Shown here: in pieces, positions 50,428 through 56,991 of the stretch | Layout of the letters: every line of letters starts with the position of its first letter | How positions within the stretch are numbered: the first letter of the stretch is position 1 | NCBI RefSeq assembly: GCF_000621725.1 | Contig: NZ_JHXM01000012.1 | Coordinates: 1-64,000, forward strand | Origin: Xylanibacter brevis ATCC 19188 | GTDB lineage: Bacteria; Bacteroidota; Bacteroidia; Bacteroidales; Bacteroidaceae | Reading direction: 5' to 3' | Length of the DNA stretch: 64,000 bases | The notes under the pieces: generated by a model | Seen by the model: only the letters and a program-made list of their open reading frames with translations | What the model was told of the DNA's origin: nothing | Database searches by the model: none | Position numbers and translations under genes: made by a program

Positions 50428-50562
50428 TCAAAAGGATTGTAGCTGTTCCTTGGGCACCAGCGTCCATAGCTCACGCACCAAGGTCATGTGTCCCATGTTG
50501 ATGTCTATGCCGGCTTCGTGCAGCATCTGACCGATTAACGCCTTGTCCATCACCGTCTTCCA
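50428..50562 (-). pseudogene. cbiD: 3' remnant of a second cbiD
   Basis: The minus strand encodes KTVMDKALIGQMLHEAGIDI, then NMGHMTLVRELWTLVP and a stop. This aligns residue by residue with the C-terminus of the intact CbiD at 53614-53750 (KTVMDKAFIGRMLHEAGIDI and so on). Similarity stops abruptly at about 50562, where a TAACTTTGC-like promoter sequence begins, so everything upstream in that gene is lost. The differences are spread over codons as in a diverged homologue, not a fresh duplication. Confidence 0.85.
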
Positions 50563-50711
50563 GCAAAGTTACGACAAAACCTTGGCCTAAGCAAAAAGGC
50601 ACATAAAAATTGACCTGTAATCCGACAATAGCACTTGTTTTGAGATGCAAAAGCTTGGGAATGGAGGGGTAATAGTTTAGGTATTGAGTTGCAAAAGTAA
50701 AGGTTTTAGAG

Positions 50712-50939
50712 CTAATCTAGACTTTAGAAAGGCCGATTCTAAAGTCTAGAAATGGCTGTTCTAGAGTTTAAAACAGGCCGTTCTAAAGTCTAGAAATGGC
50801 AGTTCTAAAGTCTAGAACGGTAACAATCACTTTGGATCTAGGGGCTAGAATGACTACTTTTAGGGGCTAGAATGGCCACATCCAGCGGCTAGAACTGGCG
50901 CATCTAGCCCCTAGAAACGAGTCGTCTAGGGGCTAGATT
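50712..50939. repeat. Degenerate 22-bp-period array with CTAG cores (copy 2)
   Basis: Ten units. The first five have cores like TTCTAAAGTCTAGA, and the last five have cores like TCTAGGGGCTAGA (one in inverted form, TCTAGCCCCTAGA). Spacing is mostly 22 bp, with one longer step of about 33 bp at the change of type. Same order of types as copy 1 at 801-970. Confidence 0.85.
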
Positions 50940-50944
50940 AAGAA

Positions 50945-51050
50945 CAAAAGTGGCAGTTTTGCACAACAATAGTGGCAGTTTTGCACATCAATAGTGCCAC
51001 TATGGGAAATGAAAAGTGCCACTATTCCAAACGGAAAGTGGCACTTTTAG
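50945..51050. repeat. 22-bp units with GTGGCA cores next to array copy 2
   Basis: Five units in 22-bp phase: AAAGTGGCAGTTTTGCAC, AATAGTGGCAGTTTTGCAC, AATAGTGCCACTAT, AAAAGTGCCACTATT and GAAAGTGGCACTTTT. The third and fourth are inverted relative to the first two. Related cores precede array copy 1. Confidence 0.8.
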
Positions 51051-51105
51051 GAGTACATGGCGAAACAATCGCTCTGCTGGCACGGCCCTTCGGGGCACCG
51101 ACGAC

Positions 51106-51972
51106 TCACCACGCTGCCATATCGGCAGTGGCTTCTACCTGAAGTTCGACATCATCGGGCAAGGCAGGGAAGAAGTCGATGCCGGTGATGCGCTCTACTT
51201 GATCAACGCTATTGAAGTAGAGGTCGCGCTTGCGGGTGCCCTCGGTGTTCTTCACCACAATGCCGAAGGCCTGTGGCGTGGGCGACAGGCGGAACACCAC
51301 CTTGAAGAAGGCGTCGGGCACGGCAACGGCGTTGGGGCCGATGGTGCGACGCGGGCCGCGACTCCACACGGGACCACAGACGATATACACCTCGCCATAC
51401 TGGCGGGCCCAGCGGCGACAGTCGGTCTCGACACTGTTCCACACGCCACTGTTGAGCTTGGCATTCTGCGGACACACGTTGACCAGCGAGAACGAGTCGT
51501 ACATGGCCTGGCGGCTCCACTTGTTGTCGCCTGCGGGACACATATGACCGCGCGACCACCCACTGCCACGGTAGTCCTGTAGCGTGGCACGAGGCAGCGG
51601 ACAGTCCTCGTCCTCGTGGAAGTTGCTGATGCGCTTCATCAGTCCATCGGTATGATCAGCTGTGAGCTGCCATGCTACCCAGTTGGGGCAGCGGGTCTCG
51701 GCATTATACGACACCACATAGGATGTACGCTCTAGCACCTGTTCGGGCACCGAAGTCAGTGAAGCTGGTTTGCAGAGCACCAGGACGGAGTCGGGCATCG
51801 CCGTCCACGTGCCATTGTCCTGATGCGCCGTGACAATGGTCTCTGCCTTTACAGGTTCTACCTCCTCTTGCTGCGTCAGCGCACGGACGGCCACTAAAAG
51901 CAGCAGTAGCACAAGTCCTATCCATCCCAGACCGCCAAACCTGCTTCCACTCTTACGTTTTCTGTTATTCAT
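51106..51972 (-). CDS. DNA/RNA non-specific endonuclease (NUC1 family), membrane-anchored
   Basis: 288 residues from the ATG at 51972. A longer frame to 52044 runs through the promoter box TACCTTTG (52012-52005, minus) and is rejected. A basic start and one membrane segment (about 14-32) lead to the nuclease domain. The catalytic motif is S140-R-G-H143 followed by MCPAGDN; the usual first residue Asp is Ser here, which occurs in the family. The metal-binding asparagine lies in 'LVNVCPQNAKLN'. It likely degrades external nucleic acid at the cell envelope. Confidence 0.88.
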   Translation of the reverse strand: MNNRKRKSGSRFGGLGWIGLVLLLLLVAVRALTQQEEVEPVKAETIVTAHQDNGTWTAMPDSVLVLCKPASLTSVPEQVLERTSYVVSYNAETRCPNWVAWQLTADHTDGLMKRISNFHEDEDCPLPRATLQDYRGSGWSRGHMCPAGDNKWSRQAMYDSFSLVNVCPQNAKLNSGVWNSVETDCRRWARQYGEVYIVCGPVWSRGPRRTIGPNAVAVPDAFFKVVFRLSPTPQAFGIVVKNTEGTRKRDLYFNSVDQVERITGIDFFPALPDDVELQVEATADMAAW

Positions 51973-52055
51973 CGTGATTTTTTTGTTTTCAACTATCAAT
52001 GTTGCAAAGGTAGCAAAAAAAGGTGGAAAGATAAGGGTTATCACATTTTTATTAT

Positions 52056-52063
52056 TACTTTTG
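52056..52063 (+). promoter_or_regulatory. -7 box of cbiJ-cbiD
   Basis: TACTTTTG, only 4 bases before the ATG at 52068. With a start point 4-7 bases after the box the message would be leaderless. No clear -33 TTG. Confidence 0.55.
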
Positions 52064-52067
52064 CATC

Positions 52068-53846
52068 ATGATACTTGTATTTGGCGGAACAACAGAGGGA
52101 CGCAAGGCGGCAGAGGTGCTGGAGGAGAGCGGAAGCACGTTCTACTACAGCACAAAGACGGGCGAGCAGGAGCTGACGCTCAAACACGGCGTGCGAACAG
52201 ACGGCGCCATGGACGGCGAGGCGATGCGGGCGTTCTGCGGTGAGCACGGCATCAGACTCATCGTGGATGCGGCACACCCTTTTGCAGCCCAACTGCACAA
52301 GACCATCGGTGAGGTGGCCCGAGCACTGGATATCCCCGTGGTGCGCTACGAGCGCATCTACCCGCCACGCGATGCAGACATCGAGTGGATAGACAGCTAC
52401 GACGAGGTGCCTACAGACATCCGCTCGCTGCTGGCCACCACGGGGGTGCAGAGTATCGGCAAGCTGAAACAGCTGGAGGCGAAGGGCATCAAGGTGTATT
52501 ACCGAATACTGAGACGTGCCTCGTCAATAGCGCTGGCCAGGGCGCAAGGCGCCACCGACGATCAGCTGTGCTACTATGAAGATGGTGATACCATCGACGT
52601 GAAAGCCGACGCCATCCTCTTGAAAGAGAGTGGCGAGAGCGGCGGTTTCAGCGAGAAGGTGGCAGCAGCACGCCGACTGGACATGAGAATCATTGCCATC
52701 AGGCGACCAGGACTCCCCGTAGGAAGCTATGCCACATGGTGCAACGGCCCTTACGGACTGCGCCGTGCCGTGGAGAAGTTGTTGCCCGAGTTCTTTGCGC
52801 TCCACAGCGGACTGACCACCGGCACCTGCGCTACGGCGGCAGTAGTGGCTGCCATCAGGAAGATGGACGGCGAGCAGCCCAAGGAGGTGCCAGTGATACT
52901 GCCCGACGGCGAGACCATCATGGTGGCGGTGGGCTATGGCGAGGACTATGCCTACTGCATCAAGGATGCCGGCGACGACCCCGACGTGACGGATGGGATA
53001 AGGATAGAAGCCCACCCCCAGCCCCTTCCGAGTGGAAAGGAAGCTTCTTTTACTGCGGGAGATTGGGAAATCTTTGCGGGTGAAGGCATTGGGCACTTCA
53101 CACTGCCTGGTTTCGACTATCCTCCTGGCGAGCCAGCTATCAACAAGGGGCCGCGCGAAATGATTAAAAAGAATCTGGAAGGTCTAACCACTCCCCTCCA
53201 TTCAGGGAGGGGCCGGGGGTGGGTCTGCAAGCTTTCTGTCCCTGGTGGTGCCGACATTGCCAAGCGAACCTTCAACCCGCGACTGGGAATTGAAGGGGGC
53301 ATCTCGATTATTGGGGTGAGCGGCATCGTGAAACCATTCTCGGAAGAGGCGTTCATCAACAGCATCAGGAAGTGTATGCAGGTGGCGAAAGCCAGCGGTT
53401 CGGAACGGGTGGTGGTGAACAGCGGCGGCAAGAGCGAGCGCTTTGTGAAAGGACTCTATCCCACCCTGCCCTCGCAAGCCTTCGTGGAGTATGGCAACTA
53501 CGTGGGCGAAACGCTGAAGGCGGCCCACGAGCTAGGGTTCAAGAAAGTGACCCTGGGCGTGATGCTGGGCAAAGCTGTGAAGTTGGCAGCAGGCCATCTG
53601 GACACCCACAGCAGGAAGACGGTGATGGACAAAGCGTTCATAGGCCGCATGCTGCACGAGGCAGGCATAGACATTGACCTGGAACAGATGACGCTGGCCC
53701 GCGAGCTATGGACACTGGTGCCACAGGCACAGCTACAAAAAATGGCCGACACGATTATCGACCACTGTATGAAACACTGTCAACCCCTGTTGTCCGATGG
53801 CGAACTGACCATCCTTCTGATAGGCGAAGAGGGGGAGATCTACTAA
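52068..53846 (+). CDS. cbiJ-cbiD: Fusion of cobalt-precorrin-6A reductase and CbiD C(1)-methyltransferase
   Basis: 592 residues. CbiJ occupies about 1-240 ('MILVFGGTTEGRKAAEVLEE', 'IRLIVDAAHPFAAQLH', 'CNGPYGLRRAVE'). CbiD begins near 245 with the signature HSGLTTGTCATAA (G248) and contains 'DIAKRTFNPRLGIEGGISI' and 'HELGFKKVTLGVMLGKAVK'. CbiD methylates C-1 and CbiJ reduces the ring afterward, so adjacent steps are joined. Two palindromic insertions lie inside the CbiD part, at residues ~315-326 and ~374-386. A degraded second cbiD end lies at 50428-50562. Confidence 0.95.
   Translation: MILVFGGTTEGRKAAEVLEESGSTFYYSTKTGEQELTLKHGVRTDGAMDGEAMRAFCGEHGIRLIVDAAHPFAAQLHKTIGEVARALDIPVVRYERIYPPRDADIEWIDSYDEVPTDIRSLLATTGVQSIGKLKQLEAKGIKVYYRILRRASSIALARAQGATDDQLCYYEDGDTIDVKADAILLKESGESGGFSEKVAAARRLDMRIIAIRRPGLPVGSYATWCNGPYGLRRAVEKLLPEFFALHSGLTTGTCATAAVVAAIRKMDGEQPKEVPVILPDGETIMVAVGYGEDYAYCIKDAGDDPDVTDGIRIEAHPQPLPSGKEASFTAGDWEIFAGEGIGHFTLPGFDYPPGEPAINKGPREMIKKNLEGLTTPLHSGRGRGWVCKLSVPGGADIAKRTFNPRLGIEGGISIIGVSGIVKPFSEEAFINSIRKCMQVAKASGSERVVVNSGGKSERFVKGLYPTLPSQAFVEYGNYVGETLKAAHELGFKKVTLGVMLGKAVKLAAGHLDTHSRKTVMDKAFIGRMLHEAGIDIDLEQMTLARELWTLVPQAQLQKMADTIIDHCMKHCQPLLSDGELTILLIGEEGEIY
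53010..53045 (+). repeat. GC-rich palindromic insertion 1 in CbiD
   Basis: CCCACCCCCAGCCCCTTCCG then a GGAAAGGAAGC part. Imperfect palindrome, translated as HPQPLPSGKEAS in frame. Confidence 0.7.
53187..53224 (+). repeat. GC-rich palindromic insertion 2 in CbiD
   Basis: CACTCCCCTCCATTCAGGGA then GGGGCCGGGGGTGGG, translated TTPLHSGRGRGW in frame. Confidence 0.85.
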
Positions 53847-53848
53847 CC

Positions 53849-53923
53849 ACCCCCTCTAAATCTCCCCGAGGGGAGACTTTCTTAACTCCCTCCCTCGGGA
53901 GGGCTGGGGAGGGGTTATATCTG
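53849..53923. repeat. Two palindromes between convergent cbiJ-cbiD and the importer ATPase
   Basis: CTCCCCGAGGGGAG (about 53862-53875) and a CCCTCCCTCGGGAGGG hairpin with flanking CC/GG-rich arms (about 53886-53920). Same family as the coding insertions. Here they may serve as terminators for both convergent units. Confidence 0.75.
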
Positions 53924-54691
53924 TACCCGCAAGGTATTGGCATCGAAAGCGATGCCTTCACGCTCGACGAAGCGCGACAGCACGCCACTATCAGCCAGTT
54001 GGCGAGCCGTGCCGATGTGGAGCGACTGCGGTTCCATGAGCCACAACACGTCGGCCACCTGCAGGGCTAGCTCGAAGTCGTGGGTGGAGAGGAACACGGT
54101 CTTCTGCATTTGGTGGGCCAGTCGGCGCAGCAGTTGCATCATCTCCACCTTGCTGGGAAAATCGAGAAAGGCCGTGGGCTCGTCGAGATAGATGATGGGC
54201 GTCTGTTGGGCCAGCGCCTTGGCAATCATCACCTTCTGGCGTTCACCGTCGCTCAGCGTATCAACCATGCGATGAGCCAGACTCTGAATGCCCACCTGAC
54301 TAAGACTCTCGTTGACGATGGTGCGATCCTCATGATTGAGCCGCCCCCAGAAGCCGGTATAGGGAGCACGCCCCAAACCGACGAGTTCGCTGACCGACAT
54401 ATTGCGGATGTGGGGCTTCTCGGTGAGGACCACCCCCACCCTGCGACTGAGTTGGCTGTCGCTATAGTGGCCAAGCGGTTTTCCGTCGAGCAGAATCTCG
54501 CCTTGGAGTGGCGGTTGGAAGGCTGCCAATGTACGCAGCAACGTGGACTTGCCGATGCCGTTGGCACCCAGCAAGCAGGTGAGCTGGCCCTCGGCGATGG
54601 TGGCATCGATGCCTTGAGCCACCAACTTCTGCTGATGCTTCTGTTTGTAACCGATGGACAGTTGACGGAGCTGGACAGATATGTTACTCAT
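53915..54691 (-). CDS. btuD: ABC transporter ATP-binding protein, BtuD/FecE type
   Basis: 258 residues from the ATG at 54691; a longer frame to 54826 overlaps the permease gene heavily and adds an unlikely cysteine-rich start. Walker A LLGANGIGKST at 40-50, signature 'DTLSDGERQKVMIAKALA', Walker B PIIYLDEPT and a switch histidine in FLSTHDFELA. It powers the permease encoded just upstream with an 8-base overlap. Substrate by context: cobalamin/corrinoid, since the cbiJ-cbiD gene is convergent to it. An iron-chelate role remains possible. Confidence 0.88.
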   Translation of the reverse strand: MSNISVQLRQLSIGYKQKHQQKLVAQGIDATIAEGQLTCLLGANGIGKSTLLRTLAAFQPPLQGEILLDGKPLGHYSDSQLSRRVGVVLTEKPHIRNMSVSELVGLGRAPYTGFWGRLNHEDRTIVNESLSQVGIQSLAHRMVDTLSDGERQKVMIAKALAQQTPIIYLDEPTAFLDFPSKVEMMQLLRRLAHQMQKTVFLSTHDFELALQVADVLWLMEPQSLHIGTARQLADSGVLSRFVEREGIAFDANTLRVQI

Positions 54692-55715
54692 AATTCTCCT
54701 TTCTTTTGCGGAACAACACACCAGCCACGATGGGTGCACCGATGAGGGCCGTGACAGAATTGACAGGCAGCACGCCTTCGAAACCCGGCATGCGCGCCAC
54801 AAGGTTGCAGAACAGAGCCAAAGCACCGCCCGTGAGCAGCGAGGCCGGCATCAGAATGCGATGGTCGCTAGTGCGGAAGATGGCACGTGCCAGATGAGGC
54901 ACGGCCAGACCAATGAACATGATGGGACCGCAATAGGCGGTGACGATGGCCACCAGCGTGCCCGAGCTGAGGATCAGGAGCACACGCGTGCGCCGCACGT
55001 TCAGTCCGAGGTTGCGAGCATAGCCATTGCCCAGCATATAGAGGTTCATGGCTTTCACTGTGAGCATGCTCAGAGGCAGCAACACCGACATGAGGCACAC
55101 GAAGAGCAACATCTGTCCACCCGACACACGACCGAACGAGCCCAGTCCCCACACCACGTAGGCACGGATGTCCTCTTCGGCAGAGAAGAACTTCAGCACA
55201 CCGATGATGGCGGTGGCCAGATAGCCTATCATGACACCGATGATGAGCAGCGTGACATGGCCTTTCACCTTGGAAGCCACCCACACGATGAAGCCCATGA
55301 CCAGCAGTGAGCCAACGATGGCAGCCAGCGAGATGGCGGCATCGCCCAGATAGCCCAGTCGGCTCAGGGCCACACCTCCCAGTGAACCCGAGAGCAGCAC
55401 CACGCAGGCCACGCCCAGCGAGGCACCATTAGAGATGCCCAGCACCGAAGGACCGGCCAGCGGATTGCGGAACACGGTCTGCATCTGCAAGCCACTCACC
55501 GCCAGACCAGCGCCAGCCACCAAGGCCGTCAGGGCCTGTGGCAAACGTGAAGAGAGGATGATATTGCGCCATATCTCCGACTCACCCTCGCTGCCCAGCA
55601 GGATGCGCCACACCGTGGCAAAAGGAATGCGCACCGTTCCGAGCAGAAGGTTCAGAACGAGCAGCGCCACGATGGCGAGCATCAGCACGAGAATGAGCAA
55701 GAGCGTCTTTTTCAT
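54684..55715 (-). CDS. btuC: FecCD/BtuC-type ABC permease
   Basis: 343 residues, about ten membrane segments. FecCD family blocks: 'LPQALTALVAGAGLAVSGLQ', 'NPLAGPSVLGISNGASLG', and 'GPIMFIGLAVPHLARAIFRT' near the C-terminus. It forms the membrane channel of a vitamin B12- or siderophore-type importer. It overlaps the binding-protein gene by 4 bases and the ATPase gene by 8, so the three are one operon in the order binding protein, permease, ATPase. Confidence 0.9.
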   Translation of the reverse strand: MKKTLLLILVLMLAIVALLVLNLLLGTVRIPFATVWRILLGSEGESEIWRNIILSSRLPQALTALVAGAGLAVSGLQMQTVFRNPLAGPSVLGISNGASLGVACVVLLSGSLGGVALSRLGYLGDAAISLAAIVGSLLVMGFIVWVASKVKGHVTLLIIGVMIGYLATAIIGVLKFFSAEEDIRAYVVWGLGSFGRVSGGQMLLFVCLMSVLLPLSMLTVKAMNLYMLGNGYARNLGLNVRRTRVLLILSSGTLVAIVTAYCGPIMFIGLAVPHLARAIFRTSDHRILMPASLLTGGALALFCNLVARMPGFEGVLPVNSVTALIGAPIVAGVLFRKRKENYE

Positions 55716-56872
55716 TTCAGCAGTTGGTAGAACGTAGATTGATAGTCAGCAGGGACCATCGCTGGATGGAAGATATGCACCAGGTCGGTCAAGACAAGAT
55801 CGGGACGGACGGGTGCCAACTCGTAATAGGGCGTCTGCTTCATGTTGCAATAGATGACACGCTTCTCGCGGAAAGCCTTGAACAGCTCGTTGCGGGGCTC
55901 GGCCTTCTTCAGTGCCTGATAAGAGAAGTCGCCTTCATAACTGTTGAGTATGCGCCAGTAGTCGGCATTGGCCGCAGTGGCATACATCTGTTCGAACTCG
56001 ATGTTGACACCACCGGTGTTGTCGTCGTGGATGACATAGTCGGCACCTGCATCGCGGAAGAGTTGCGCCAGTGAGTTCTTGCCACCCACGGCATACCAGT
56101 TGCCGCCATGCATCTCGCCACTGAACACGGTGGGAATGGTGTCGGACGACAGGCTATTGGGATCTACTTTCATACTATTATAAGCCTCGGCAATGTGGTT
56201 GAACAGCGAGTCGGCCTGTTGCTCCTTGCCGATGAACATGGCCACGAACTTGATCCACTCGGCCTGACCCAGCGGGTGCATCTCCTTATAGCCCAGATGC
56301 GGAATGAGGGTGATGCCCGTCTCCTTGATGGCATCGTAACCACCACGCTTGAAAGGCGAGATGAAAATCACCTCGGGATGAGCAGTCAGGATGAGCTCAG
56401 TGTCGAAGTTGCCCTCCATGCCGATCTTAACAATCTGGCCCTCCTTCACACGCCGACGCACGTCTTTGTCGAAGAGGTTCTTGGTGCCGGTGATGCCCTT
56501 GACGGCATCGAGTCCATCGAGGATTAAGAAGTTGGATAGTTGCAACATGGTCATCACGATCGTGCGCTCTACAGGCACATCGACCCTGACATAGCCCTGA
56601 GGTATCTCAACATCCTGAGCGCCCTTTTGCACCAGAGCGAAATGATAGTCAACAGGCATGCGGTCCTCGTCCTCCTGCGGGTCGGCCACGTCCACCAGCC
56701 GGACACCATTGTCGAGCGTCTTCACCGAGAAGCCCTTGGCATAGACGGGGTTCGACAGCGAGTCGCTGGCAGCAGTTTCGTTGGAAGGACGGTGGGCTCC
56801 GCTACAAGCGGACAACAAGACGAGCAGACAGGCAAGGCTGCTCAGGAAGATGTGTTTCATGTCACGTTTCAT
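55712..56872 (-). CDS. btuF: Periplasmic binding lipoprotein, BtuF/FepB type
   Basis: 386 residues from 56872; 26 further in-frame codons upstream are rejected because the promoter box TACCTTTG (56903-56896, minus) lies within them. Lipobox LLSAC (Cys23). The class III binding-protein fold is visible ('VERTIVMTMLQLSNFLILDGL', 'DTELILTAHPEVIFISPF', 'YAVGGKNSLAQLFRDAGADY'). It delivers the ligand to the permease. There is no riboswitch before it, unlike the two TonB receptors, so the substrate call (cobalamin) rests on its place beside corrin genes. Confidence 0.87.
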   Translation of the reverse strand: MKRDMKHIFLSSLACLLVLLSACSGAHRPSNETAASDSLSNPVYAKGFSVKTLDNGVRLVDVADPQEDEDRMPVDYHFALVQKGAQDVEIPQGYVRVDVPVERTIVMTMLQLSNFLILDGLDAVKGITGTKNLFDKDVRRRVKEGQIVKIGMEGNFDTELILTAHPEVIFISPFKRGGYDAIKETGITLIPHLGYKEMHPLGQAEWIKFVAMFIGKEQQADSLFNHIAEAYNSMKVDPNSLSSDTIPTVFSGEMHGGNWYAVGGKNSLAQLFRDAGADYVIHDDNTGGVNIEFEQMYATAANADYWRILNSYEGDFSYQALKKAEPRNELFKAFREKRVIYCNMKQTPYYELAPVRPDLVLTDLVHIFHPAMVPADYQSTFYQLLK

Positions 56873-56895
56873 GTTATAGTTCTTGATTCTGCTGA

Positions 56896-56903
56896 CAAAG
56901 GTA
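56896..56903 (-). promoter_or_regulatory. -7 box of the importer operon
   Basis: TACCTTTG on the minus strand, 23 bases before the binding-protein ATG. No cobalamin aptamer is present between box and start. Confidence 0.65.
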
Positions 56904-56927
56904 CAATATTTTTCTGAAAAGAGCACT

Positions 56928-56960
56928 AAAAAAGGTCTGCGTTTTTTCAACGCAGACCTT
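56928..56960 (-). terminator. Terminator of the large surface-protein gene
   Basis: Minus strand: 12-bp perfect stem AAGGTCTGCGTT / AACGCAGACCTT, 5-nt loop, then a T-run. Confidence 0.85.
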
Positions 56961-56991
56961 GATGAATGGTTTCCCGTAAAAGGGAATTGGA

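Larger units (their letters stand above)
50563..51060. other. Intergenic region with the second 22-bp array
   Basis: No gene. After the cbiD remnant, 50600-50711 contains sequence similar to the left flank of array copy 1 (AGCACTTGTTTTGAGATGCA here, GGCACTTTTCAGATGCA there). The CTAG-core array (50712-50939) and then GTGGCA-type units (50945-51050) follow, up to the end of the nuclease gene. Confidence 0.75.

Noticed and set aside
51016..51582. 188-codon plus-strand frame
   Set aside because: Begins in the repeat region and runs antisense to the NUC1-type nuclease, whose catalytic motif is intact.
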